Shown here: positions 17,370 to 23,770 of the stretch, one piece after another | How positions within the stretch are numbered: the stretch's first letter is position 1 | Layout: each line of letters starts with the position of its first letter | Assembly (NCBI GenBank): GCA_012032575.1 | Contig: JAAUSP010000045.1 | Location: 1-23,770, forward strand | Origin: Anaerolineales bacterium | GTDB lineage: Bacteria; Chloroflexota; Anaerolineae; 4572-78; J111 | Direction: 5' to 3' | DNA length: 23,770 bases | The notes under the pieces: model-generated | What the model saw: only the letters and a program-made list of their open reading frames with translations | Databases searched by the model: none | What the model was told of the DNA's origin: nothing | Translations under genes and position numbers: made by a program

Positions 17370-18155
17370 ATGCAAAAAAATTCAGCCATCCGAACCATCA
17401 CCGCTGTCCGTTATGTCACCCCCTTGCGTGAGGGGGGATCGCTCCCGGCTATCGTCGAGGCCGACGACGGGCAGCTTTACGTGCTCAAATTTTGCGGGGC
17501 GGGACAAGGCCCCAAAGCCCTCATCGCCGAATTGGTGGCGGGAGAACTGGCGCGGGCGTTGGACCTGCCGGTGCCGGAAATTGTCTTCGCTCACCTTGAC
17601 CCGGCCCTGGGCCGCTCCGAACCTGACCCCGAAATTCAGGATTTGATCAAGGCCAGCGCCGGCCTCAACCTGGCCCTGGCCTATCTGCCCGGCGCGTTTG
17701 CCTTCGACCCGCTGCTGTATCCGCTGGACCCGGAGCTGGCCTCGGCGATTGTCTGGTTTGACAGCTATGTGACCAATGTAGACCGCACCCCGCGCAATAC
17801 CAACATTCTGGTCTGGCAGGGCCGGCCCTGGCTGATTGACCACGGGGCCAGCCTTTATTTTCACCATAACTGGAATGGTTATCAGACCCGCAGCCGCAGC
17901 CGTTTTCCCCAGATCAAAGAGCATGTATTGCTGCCCTTTGCCGGCGATCTGCCTGCCGCCGACGCCGCCTTGAGCAGCCGGCTGAACTCTGCCCTGATTG
18001 AAAAAATTGTGGGCTTGATTCCGACCAGTTGGCTCGAAGATGAGGCCAACTTCTCGGATCAGACCGATCACCGGGCCGCTTATGCCGTTTACCTCCGGGA
18101 GCGAGTGGCCGCGCCGCGCGAATTTATCGAGGAGGCGATCCGTGCCCGCGCCTAG
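17370..18155 (+). CDS. HipA-like kinase domain protein
   Basis: The 261 residues show a compact HipA-type kinase fold without the N-terminal HipA domain. An ATP-binding lysine lies in DDGQLYVLKFCG (Lys40). A helix with a conserved Glu follows (ALIAELVAGELARALDLPVP). The catalytic loop is NVDRTPRNTNIL (Asp138, Asn143, Asn145), and the metal-binding LIDHGASLYFH has Asp157 in place of DFG. Toxic HipA phosphorylates GltX; this shorter free-standing family has no established target. ATG at 17370 is chosen because a TATAAT-like box lies just before it; the frame also opens earlier at a TTG (17274) without support. Its end overlaps the DUF3037 gene by 14 bases, so the two are cotranslated. No HipB-like HTH gene is adjacent. 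Confidence 0.85.
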   Translation: MQKNSAIRTITAVRYVTPLREGGSLPAIVEADDGQLYVLKFCGAGQGPKALIAELVAGELARALDLPVPEIVFAHLDPALGRSEPDPEIQDLIKASAGLNLALAYLPGAFAFDPLLYPLDPELASAIVWFDSYVTNVDRTPRNTNILVWQGRPWLIDHGASLYFHHNWNGYQTRSRSRFPQIKEHVLLPFAGDLPAADAALSSRLNSALIEKIVGLIPTSWLEDEANFSDQTDHRAAYAVYLRERVAAPREFIEEAIRARA

Positions 18156-18579
18156 CTCGTTTGATTATGCAGTTGTTCGAGTGGTGCCCAGGGTTGAAAG
18201 AGAGGAATTCATCAATGCCGGGGTAATTCTCTTTTGCCGGTCGCGGGGTTTTTTGGGCGCGCGGATTGCTCTGGACCGGCAGCGCCTGACAATTCTCGAC
18301 CCCCGCTTGAACCTGGAAGAAGTTGAGCGTCACCTGGCGCTGATCCCCCTGATTTGCGCCGGCGGGCCAAACGCCGGCCCGATTGGCATATTGCCCCTGG
18401 CCGACCGCTTCCACTGGCTGGTCGCGCCGCGCAGCAGCATCATCCAAACCTCGCCGGTCCATACCGGCCTCTGCACCGAGCCTGACCAGGTCTTGGCCCA
18501 CCTTTTGGAGACAATGGTTTGCCCGGCCACAGAAATTAAGCCTGAAGACGAAAAGTCAACCCGTCCAGGTGATGCGTGA
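18142..18579 (+). CDS. DUF3037 family protein, partner of the HipA-like kinase
   Basis: The 145 residues start at a GTG (18142) with a strong GGAGG site 7 bases upstream, located inside the kinase gene. The sequence FDYAVVRVVPRVEREEFINA followed by GVILFCR is the DUF3037 signature, and LDRQRLTILDPRLNLEEVER and LADRFHWLVAPRSSIIQTSP match the rest of the family. Molecular role is unknown. DUF3037 genes are often found next to HipA-like kinase genes, as here, so a shared function is likely. The last residues (GDA) and the TGA stop are supplied by the large GTGATGC hairpin repeat at 18570-18623, so the original C-terminus may have been altered by it. Confidence 0.85.
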   Translation: MPAPSSFDYAVVRVVPRVEREEFINAGVILFCRSRGFLGARIALDRQRLTILDPRLNLEEVERHLALIPLICAGGPNAGPIGILPLADRFHWLVAPRSSIIQTSPVHTGLCTEPDQVLAHLLETMVCPATEIKPEDEKSTRPGDA

Positions 18580-18623
18580 TACGTGATGCGTGAATCTTCT
18601 CACGCATCACGTATCACGCATCA
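18570..18623. repeat. Perfect 24-bp heptamer hairpin between convergent genes
   Basis: TGATGCGTGATACGTGATGC plus GTGA (18570-18593) is exactly complementary to TCACGCATCACGTATCACGC plus ATCA (18600-18623), with a 6-nt loop. Each arm is GTGATGC-GTGATAC-GTGATGC-GTGA. It overlaps the DUF3037 stop codon and precedes the stop of the PIG-L gene by about 28 bases, so it can end transcripts from both sides. Confidence 0.95.
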
Positions 18624-18650
18624 TCGCATAAATATTCTCCGGGCACTATT

Positions 18651-19445
18651 CTATAACGTCTTAATCCCTTCACTCTCGTCAATTGACTCGGCTTCGTCAA
18701 AGCCGGGGGTCATTTTCTTGAAATCTTCATCGCTGACCAGCGTCACCACCCGGTAGCCTTCGGCGTAAGCCATTTCTTTGCCTTTGGCGGCTCCGCCGGC
18801 CCATTCTTTGACCATCGGTTCGGGGTCCCAATCCTTCATCTGGCTGACGTGTTTGCGAAGAGACTCCACTTTTAGATCAATCGTCTCGCTGATGTTGACA
18901 AACGTATCGGCCTGTTCGTTCCAGGGTTGAACGTAAACCTTGCGGACCTTGTGGGCGGTCAGTCCTTCCTCGGCCAGTTCTTCAAAGAGGTTGGGCTGGC
19001 CGGCTGTCGGAAAAATAGCGTCTACCGCCGCGCCGGCCACCGCCCGGTGGTCGGGGTGGTTGATGTAATTTTCGCCCACCCACATGACCGTCGGGTCGCC
19101 GCAGATAACCACTTCCGGCTTAAACCGGCGGATTTCGCGGACCAGCCGCTTGCGCAAAGCCAGGGTGTTTTCGACCATTCCATCCGGCTCGCGCAAAAAG
19201 ATCACCTCACTCACGCCGACCACTTCCGCCGCCGCCAGTTGCTCCGCTTCCCGAATTTCCGTCGCTCTGACGCGGGTCATCCCCGGCTCGGCAATGCCGA
19301 CATCGCCGCTGGTCACCAGGATGTAAACAACCTTGCAGCCCTCCTTAACCCAACGGGCAATAGTTCCGGCGCAGGAAAACTCGATGTCGTCGGGATGGGC
19401 CATGATGACCATGGCGCTTTGTGGGATATAGTTTACGTTATTCAA
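18651..19445 (-). CDS. PIG-L/LmbE family zinc deacetylase
   Basis: PIG-L family enzymes remove N-acetyl groups from sugars or from small glycosides such as mycothiol/bacillithiol precursors. The 264 residues carry [20 protein letters not shown] (His17-Asp19-Asp20, zinc and catalytic residues), [31 protein letters not shown], and the second zinc motif [20 protein letters not shown] (His130, Asp132, His133). The start is a TTG at 19443-19445, supported by TAAGGAGA about 8 bases upstream; the first ATG inside would cut off the conserved core strand. A 21-bp hairpin lies directly before this ribosome site. The substrate is not evident; context (glycosyltransferases, LCP) allows a glycan role. Confidence 0.9.
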   Translation of the reverse strand: MNNVNYIPQSAMVIMAHPDDIEFSCAGTIARWVKEGCKVVYILVTSGDVGIAEPGMTRVRATEIREAEQLAAAEVVGVSEVIFLREPDGMVENTLALRKRLVREIRRFKPEVVICGDPTVMWVGENYINHPDHRAVAGAAVDAIFPTAGQPNLFEELAEEGLTAHKVRKVYVQPWNEQADTFVNISETIDLKVESLRKHVSQMKDWDPEPMVKEWAGGAAKGKEMAYAEGYRVVTLVSDEDFKKMTPGFDEAESIDESEGIKTL

Positions 19446-19465
19446 GACAGGGTCTCCTTAAAAAT

Positions 19466-19513
19466 AGAGATTGGAGATTGGAGATTGGGTTTAATCTCCA
19501 ATCTCCAATCTCT
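19466..19513. repeat. Perfect 21-bp GATTGGA hairpin before the PIG-L gene
   Basis: AGAGATTGGAGATTGGAGAT plus T (19466-19486) and its exact complement (19493-19513) enclose a 6-nt loop. Each arm holds tandem GATTGGA heptamers. It lies between the MFS gene stop (19545) and the PIG-L ribosome binding site (19453-19460). Confidence 0.95.
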
Positions 19514-19544
19514 GGCTTCATTTGTACATGAGTAGTTGGGCGTT

Positions 19545-20981
19545 TCAGATTTCAAGCTGATTAATATCGGGTTCGATGATGACGGGTTTCCGGCGTAATC
19601 CGCTCCGCCGTTCCTGGAGCAGGCCCCAAATGCTCAGGCCCAGGCTGAGGGCCATCAAAACGGTGACAACAATAAATGTATCCTGTAATCCGGCCAATTG
19701 AGCCATTAATGGCGCTGCCGTCGCGCCGCCTTCGACCAGTCCCCCGGCGTAAACAGCCACCCGGCTGGCCCACACCGCCCCCAAAACCGCGACCCCGGTG
19801 GTCTGGCCCAGGGTGCGAGTGGTCGAAAGTAGACCGGAAACGACTCCCAGCCGTTCACGGGGAGCAGTCCCCATGATGGCGCTGTTGTTGGGCGATTGAA
19901 AAACGCCCATGCCAATCCCAATGGGCAGCAAACGTAAAATATAGCCGACAACGCCTGTTTCAGCCGTCAGCGTGCTGGCGCCCAAATAACCAATCAGCAG
20001 GAGGAGCAGCCCAAATACAGTCATCGGGCGGGTGCCCCAACGGTCCGATAGGGAGCCGGAAATCGGGGCAGTGATCCCCAGGGCAATCGGAACCACCGCC
20101 AGCATGTAGCCTACCTGTTGGGTGGTATACCCCAGCACAATTTCCAGATAGAACGGGACCAGGATAAAAATGCCGGAAATCGCCACAAAGGTCATAAAGC
20201 CGGTGACCAAATTGATGCTGAATAGAATATTCTGAAATAAGCGCAGGTCAATCATCGGCTGGCTGATCCGCAGTTCGGTGTAAATAAACAGGGCCAGAAA
20301 TATCAACGAGCCAGCAAACAGCAGCACAATCATCGGCTGGCCAAAACCAAAATGCTGGCCGAGCGTGAGGGCCAGCAGCAACGCCAGCAGGCTGACGAAT
20401 AGGGTTACGGCTCCGGCGTAGTCAAACTGCTGCCGCCCGACAGGTTTGAATTCGGGCACAAAGCGCAGCGCCATGATGACCCCGATGATCCCCACCGGCA
20501 GGTTGACAAAGAATATCCAGTGCCAGGAAAGGGTTTCGATCAGAATGCCGCCCAGCGTAGGCCCTAACACCACCCCCACCGATACAAATGTGCCAAACAA
20601 CCCCAGAGCCTTGCCTCGCTCGGAGGGCGGAAAGGCTTCGGTCAGGATGGCTGCGCCCAGGGCCAGCACCATCGCCGCCCCCACCGCTTGCAGCACCCGA
20701 AAGCCAATCAGCCAGTAAACATCCGGGGACAGTCCGCACAACACCGAGCCTACCGTAAAAACGACGAAACCGGCGGTATAAATGGCCTTTTTACCGATCA
20801 TATCCCCCAGGCGGCCAATACTCGGCAGCAAGGTGACTAAAGCCAACAAATAGGCCAGTACCACCCATTCCACTGTGGCAAAATCTGTGTTTAATTCCCG
20901 CACCAGAGTGGGCAAGGCCACATTGACAATACTGCCGTCAATCGTAGCCAGCAAAATACTCATGCCCACCGCCGCCATCAC
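19545..20981 (-). CDS. MFS multidrug transporter, DHA2 (14-helix) family
   Basis: A proton-coupled drug exporter of the EmrB/QacA type. The 478 residues show motif D1 in helix 1 (MAAVGMSILLATIDGSIVNV), motif A in loop 2-3 (GRLGDMIGKKAIYTAGF), motif B in helix 4 (LIGFRVLQAVGAAMVLALGA) and motif C in helix 5 (LFGTFVSVGVVLGPTLGGIL), with hydrophobic stretches enough for 13-14 helices. The coding start is GTG 20981 or ATG 20978, without a visible ribosome site. The in-frame codons just upstream read K-W-Y-V, which many homologues have before MAAVGM, so the true start may lie upstream behind an indel. Gene neighbours (PIG-L, FAD oxidoreductase) do not suggest a substrate. Confidence 0.92.
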   Translation of the reverse strand: MMAAVGMSILLATIDGSIVNVALPTLVRELNTDFATVEWVVLAYLLALVTLLPSIGRLGDMIGKKAIYTAGFVVFTVGSVLCGLSPDVYWLIGFRVLQAVGAAMVLALGAAILTEAFPPSERGKALGLFGTFVSVGVVLGPTLGGILIETLSWHWIFFVNLPVGIIGVIMALRFVPEFKPVGRQQFDYAGAVTLFVSLLALLLALTLGQHFGFGQPMIVLLFAGSLIFLALFIYTELRISQPMIDLRLFQNILFSINLVTGFMTFVAISGIFILVPFYLEIVLGYTTQQVGYMLAVVPIALGITAPISGSLSDRWGTRPMTVFGLLLLLIGYLGASTLTAETGVVGYILRLLPIGIGMGVFQSPNNSAIMGTAPRERLGVVSGLLSTTRTLGQTTGVAVLGAVWASRVAVYAGGLVEGGATAAPLMAQLAGLQDTFIVVTVLMALSLGLSIWGLLQERRSGLRRKPVIIEPDINQLEI

Positions 20982-21116
20982 GTACCATTTCGACTGTAAT
21001 CAACACCTGGTTGTTGCAACAGAACACCTCACCACTCCGACATAGCCGGATATTTTAACGAATTGTACCCGCAATAACAAACATTGCCATCAGAGAATAG
21101 GCGGATTGTGGCCCAA

Positions 21117-21150
21117 ACAAAAAGGACAGGCCAAAAACCTGTCCTTTTGT
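21117..21150. terminator. Terminator after the FAD oxidoreductase gene
   Basis: AAAAGGACAGG (21120-21130) and CCTGTCCTTTT (21138-21148) form a perfect 11-bp stem with a 7-nt loop and flanking A/T runs in both directions. It lies about 45 bases after the minus-strand stop at 21195 and also reads as a terminator on the other strand. Confidence 0.85.
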
Positions 21151-21194
21151 ACAGTAGGGCGTGGATCGTACGGATTGAGGATGCTTGCTCTTTG

Positions 21195-22817
21195 CTACCG
21201 TTTCAAATCGCTCAAAATCTCACGTGCGGCATTATAGCCCGGCGCGCCGGTGACGCCGCCGCCGGGATGAGTCCCTGCCCCGCATAGATAGAGCCGCTCC
21301 ACCGGGGTGCGATATTGACCGTATCCGGGCACAGGCCGCATAAAGAGAAGTTGGTCCAGGGTCATCTCGCCGTGGAAGATATTGCCTTCGGTCAGGCCGT
21401 ACTCCTGCTCCCAGTCGAGCGGGGTGATAACCTGGCAGTGGCGGATCAGGTCTTTCAGGTTGGGGGCGTAGTGGGCCAGGGTATCAATTATTTTATCCGT
21501 CAGAGGTCGGCTTTGTTCGTTCCAGTTGCTCTCGCGCAGCTTGTAAGGGGCATACTGCATCGTGATAGACATCACATGCTGCCCCGCCGGGGCCAGCGAC
21601 GGATCGAGCACCGTTGGGATGACCACATCCAGGTAGGGCTGCTCGGAGAAGCGGCCATACTTGGCATGGTCGTAGGCCCGCTCCAGGTACTCCAGGCTGG
21701 GGCTGATGATGATATGGCCGCCCAGATAGGCATTGTTTTCGAGGGCACTGCCGGCGGGCAGGCTGATGAACTCCGGCAGGCCGCTCAGAGCCAGGTTGAC
21801 CTTGGCCGTGCAGCCCCGGAAGCGCATATTGCGGATGCGCCGCCCAAAGTGAGGTTCAAAGTTGGGTGCGCCGACCAGACCAAATAAAGTCCGGCGCGGG
21901 TCGGCGTTGGAGATGATGGTTTTGGCCTGAAGCTTTTCACCGCCGGCCAGCATCACCCCGGCGGCGTAGACGGCTCCGGTGGTGGAATTTTCCTCAAGCA
22001 GAATCTGGCTCACTTCGGCCCCGGTCATAATTTTGGCCCCATAGCGATGCGCCGCGCTGGCCAACGCCGCCGCAAGCTGGCCCGTGCCGCCCCGAACCAT
22101 ACGGGTGGCTTTGAAGCCGCCGTCCGCCGCGCCCAGATAATGGTACAGCATCAAAAAAGCGGTGCCGGATGACTGCGGCCCCTGCATAATGCCGCTGATG
22201 CCGGCGGCTCCCAACAGGCCCTTCAAGGCTTCACTCTCAAACCACTCGTCCAAAAACTCCTGCGCCGTCATCGGCAGAGTTCGCAGCGATTCCATCATCT
22301 CCCGCTGGCCCAGACCCTTGAGTTTCAGCCCCAATTTAGCCCAGGAGATTAAATCACCGGCTTTGGACTCTTCCAGGGTGGGCGGAATCGTGGTCATAAT
22401 TTGGTCCAGGATGCTGGTCAGGGCAGTGATCAGGCGGATAAAGGCCGGGAACTTCTCGGCGTCGGCGGCAGAGAAACGGGCAATTTCGGCTTTGGTTTCA
22501 CGCGGGTCACGCCACATTGTCAGAGCTGGGCCGTCGGGCTGAGGCGCAAAGGCCGTCACCGGACTTTCGATGAAGTCCAGCCCGTGTTGGCGCAGTCCCA
22601 ACTCGGCGATAATTTCCGGACGGACCATGCCCACATCGGGCGCGCCGGTATTAATTTTGAAACCGGGCCAGATTTCTTCGGTCGCCGCCGCGCCGCCCAG
22701 CGTGTCGCGCCGTTCCAGCACCAGCACTTTTTTGCCGGCCTTGGCTAAATAAGCCGCCGTTACCAGGCCGTTGTGTCCCCCGCCGATGATGATTGCGTCA
22801 AATTGATTATTTTTCAT
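21195..22817 (-). CDS. Phytoene-desaturase-like FAD/NAD(P)-dependent oxidoreductase
   Basis: The 540-residue protein begins with a Rossmann FAD fold: FDAIIIGGGHNGLVTAAYLA (GxGxxG at 12-17) and the acidic end of strand 2 in VLVLERRDTLGGAAATEE. The middle has GGTGQLAAALASAAHRYGAK, and the C-terminus has YLCGAGTHPGGGVTGAPGYN, the conserved FAD-closing motif. Overall it fits the COG1233 amine-oxidase/phytoene-desaturase branch close to human PYROXD2. Real carotenoid function is uncertain because no other carotenoid gene is nearby. ATG at 22815-22817 has AAGG about 9 bases upstream and is preferred over an upstream TTG that would add 13 residues. Confidence 0.92.
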   Translation of the reverse strand: MKNNQFDAIIIGGGHNGLVTAAYLAKAGKKVLVLERRDTLGGAAATEEIWPGFKINTGAPDVGMVRPEIIAELGLRQHGLDFIESPVTAFAPQPDGPALTMWRDPRETKAEIARFSAADAEKFPAFIRLITALTSILDQIMTTIPPTLEESKAGDLISWAKLGLKLKGLGQREMMESLRTLPMTAQEFLDEWFESEALKGLLGAAGISGIMQGPQSSGTAFLMLYHYLGAADGGFKATRMVRGGTGQLAAALASAAHRYGAKIMTGAEVSQILLEENSTTGAVYAAGVMLAGGEKLQAKTIISNADPRRTLFGLVGAPNFEPHFGRRIRNMRFRGCTAKVNLALSGLPEFISLPAGSALENNAYLGGHIIISPSLEYLERAYDHAKYGRFSEQPYLDVVIPTVLDPSLAPAGQHVMSITMQYAPYKLRESNWNEQSRPLTDKIIDTLAHYAPNLKDLIRHCQVITPLDWEQEYGLTEGNIFHGEMTLDQLLFMRPVPGYGQYRTPVERLYLCGAGTHPGGGVTGAPGYNAAREILSDLKR

Positions 22818-22881
22818 GTTAGTTAACCTTACAAATGAATGTGATGGATAGCTCAAACCCGGTTTCTATTTTACTGTCTGC

Positions 22882-22910
22882 TTGACAGTCAATGAGACAA
22901 AACATACAAT
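22882..22910 (+). promoter_or_regulatory. Sigma70-type promoter of the DUF2281-like gene, with operator-like palindrome
   Basis: TTGACA (22882-22887), a 17-base spacer and TACAAT (22905-22910) are near consensus. A 6-bp inverted repeat, ACTGTC-N5-GACAGT (22873-22889), overlaps the -35 box and could be an operator, for example for autorepression. Confidence 0.75.
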
Positions 22911-22943
22911 TATTAAAACGTATTCTTGTGGGAGAAAGAATCT

Positions 22944-23222
22944 ATGCTAACCACTCCACCCCCCGTTAAACAAGAGCTTTTGTCACAAATTGACCGACTG
23001 CCTGATTACAAGCTGCAAGAAGTTTTGGATTTTGTCGAGTTTCTTTTGTCCAAAGGCCAATCTGCTCAAGAACAGCCAATAGTGAAACAAACCTCTCAGC
23101 AAAATGTTTTGTCAGCGCTCGTTCGTATTCGTGAAACTGTTCAGCAAACCTATGGCGAGTATCAAGGCGACTTATTAGCCGAAGCTCGCGTAGAGGGTAA
23201 TAAGTCCTGTCATTTTTTCTAA
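22944..23222 (+). CDS. DUF2281-like small protein (antitoxin-type)
   Basis: The 92 residues begin MLTTPPPVKQELLSQIDRLP, then DYKLQEVLDFVEFLLSKGQ, the typical DUF2281/VapB-like helix pair seen in many Chloroflexota and cyanobacteria. ATG at 22944 has GGGAGA about 8 bases upstream and a good promoter. The C-terminal half (LVRIRETVQQTYGEYQGDLL, then AEARVEGNKSCHFF) is more polar; the last eight residues look like a run-on tail. No toxin such as a PIN-domain protein follows in the next 500 bases, so if it is an antitoxin it is an orphan. Confidence 0.65.
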   Translation: MLTTPPPVKQELLSQIDRLPDYKLQEVLDFVEFLLSKGQSAQEQPIVKQTSQQNVLSALVRIRETVQQTYGEYQGDLLAEARVEGNKSCHFF

Positions 23223-23284
23223 TGTGATTCTAACAGTGTCATGGTAAGCTATTTTTCTAGTGAGTTCTGATTTATTCACTCGAT

Positions 23285-23509
23285 TTGAGTTCACGCGATT
23301 TCGATGATAACTTTGGTACATTGTTTTTGTTCATAGAAAGAGTTAAAGAAACTATCTTTTTCCTCAGAGAGCGTATGACTGGCTTATCTGACGAGTGTCA
23401 AATAAACAAACCGTTGGCCGAAGAATTGGTCTATAGAACTTGTCAGCTCTTAAAAAGATTGGAGGTACACATGAACAATAAATCCTTTTCAATCGAGTCG
23501 AGTGGATAG
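23285..23509 (+). CDS. Doubtful small hypothetical protein
   Basis: An open frame of 74 codons from a TTG at 23285 has no ribosome site. It reads MSSRDFDDNFGTLFLFIERV, KETIFFLRERMTGLSDECQ, INKPLAEELVYRTCQLLKRL and looks helical. An in-frame ATG at 23374 would leave 45 residues. A further in-frame ATG at 23471 with a strong GGAGG site 5 bases upstream would leave only 12. It may be a decayed gene or no gene at all. Codon use is more AT-rich than in neighbouring genes. No family is recognised. Confidence 0.3.
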   Translation: MSSRDFDDNFGTLFLFIERVKETIFFLRERMTGLSDECQINKPLAEELVYRTCQLLKRLEVHMNNKSFSIESSG

Positions 23510-23532
23510 CTCAGAACTACTCAAAAGTTTGT

Positions 23533-23559
23533 TTGACTCGACAATCCCCAAGAGATAAT
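23533..23559 (+). promoter_or_regulatory. Possible promoter of the tRNA gene
   Basis: TTGACT (23533-23538) and GATAAT (23554-23559) are separated by 15 bases, shorter than ideal. Transcription would start about 15-20 bases before the tRNA. Confidence 0.45.
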
Positions 23560-23580
23560 TAAACTATGGTTAAAGATTTC

Positions 23581-23663
23581 TTGGGGGTGGCCGAGTGGCT
23601 TAAGGCGTCCGACTGAAAATCGGATAGGGATATCCCTCACGGGTTCGAATCCCGTCCCCTCCG
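23581..23663 (+). tRNA. Type II, serine-like tRNA with GAA anticodon and weak acceptor stem
   Basis: The D arm (GCC-N11-GGC, 23590-23606), anticodon arm (TCCGA-CTGAAAA-TCGGA), a 14-nt variable arm with GGGAT-ATCCC, T arm (ACGGG-TTCGAAT-CCCGT) and discriminator G73 make a class II tRNA. G73 and the D arm point to serine, not leucine. The loop gives anticodon GAA, formally a phenylalanine anticodon, which conflicts with the body; Ser(GGA) would need CTGGAAA. In the acceptor stem TTGGGGG faces CCCCTCC, so the first two pairs do not form; a homopolymer undercall of G could explain this. CCA is not encoded. A strong terminator follows directly. Confidence 0.75.
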
Positions 23664-23665
23664 CT

Positions 23666-23711
23666 AGCCATCAAGAGTTTCAAAGTCTCTTGATGGCTCT
23701 TTTCTTTTTGA
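23666..23711 (+). terminator. Intrinsic terminator after the tRNA
   Basis: AGCCATCAAGAG (23666-23677) and CTCTTGATGGCT (23687-23698) form a perfect 12-bp stem with a 9-nt loop. CTTTTCTTTTT follows. This is the strongest classical terminator in the window. Confidence 0.93.
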
Positions 23712-23727
23712 CAACCCATACTTAACC

Positions 23728-23770
23728 TCACTTCCAATCCTTCAATATCTCCAACGCCGCCAGCCAGCCC
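23728..23770 (-). CDS. C-terminal end of a minus-strand gene (cut by window edge)
   Basis: The last 13 codons read GWLAALEILKDWK followed by TGA at 23728-23730. The short helix resembles the C-terminal helix of FAD oxidoreductases like the one ending GYNAAREILSDLKR at 21195, so a similar enzyme is possible. Fourteen codons cannot settle this. Confidence 0.35.
   Translation of the reverse strand, partial: GWLAALEILKDWK

Noticed and set aside
22818..22856. TTG start 13 codons upstream of the FAD oxidoreductase
   Set aside because: The ATG at 22817 has a better ribosome site and places the Rossmann strand at the usual distance from the N-terminus.
23581..23663. Ordinary tRNA-Phe
   Set aside because: The long variable arm, three-pair D stem and G73 do not fit tRNA-Phe despite the GAA anticodon.

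Overview
The window looks like a chromosomal segment of an uncultured Chloroflexota bacterium, probably Anaerolineae-like. I infer this from moderate GC, the mix of genes, and intragenic heptamer repeats that translate into HASRLT-type peptides; no marker gene confirms it. At least six single-base frame breaks occur in otherwise intact genes, mostly at short homopolymers. The simplest reading is residual indel error in a long-read or metagenome assembly.

Region 1 (1-5121, minus strand) is a branched-chain amino acid operon: ilv leader peptide, ilvB (one frame break), ilvN, ilvC, a 59-codon unknown gene, and the start of leuA. The leader is a complete transcription attenuator: a sigma70-type promoter, a 28-residue peptide with five consecutive Val codons followed by Leu/Val/Leu/Leu/Ile codons, and three mutually exclusive hairpins ending in a terminator. 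IlvC is the long class II form and reads strikingly like plant chloroplast KARI. A small HTH plus double zinc-knuckle protein is transcribed divergently from the operon.

Region 2 (5800-15713, minus strand) is an envelope-flavoured gene string: a DUF2723 membrane glycosyltransferase, a FecR-domain protein, a GT39/ArnT-like glycosyltransferase, a Rieske protein with a methyltransferase-like N-terminus, a membrane histidine kinase with GAF domain, an LCP-family glycopolymer transferase, and an unknown 120-residue protein.

Region 3 (15878-22817) holds an S41 C-terminal-processing-protease homologue lacking the usual catalytic Lys, a HipA-like kinase/DUF3037 pair (plus strand), a PIG-L deacetylase, a DHA2-type MFS transporter and a phytoene-desaturase-like FAD oxidoreductase.

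Region 4 (22882-23770) has a DUF2281-like small protein, a weak unknown ORF, a type II (Ser-like) tRNA with an unexpected GAA anticodon and a damaged acceptor stem, a strong terminator, and the 3' end of a minus-strand gene.

The most unusual property of the window is its repeats. Many intergenic gaps carry a long hairpin built from a short tandem word, often 7 nt, with a different word at different loci (GTGATGC, GATTGGA, GGGAGTA, GGTAGCA, GAGGCGA). The same words also lie inside one coding region, and two further palindromic elements sit inside the DUF2723 gene. This looks like a family of heptamer-based stem-loops that doubles as terminators or mRNA 3'-end structures and can invade genes.
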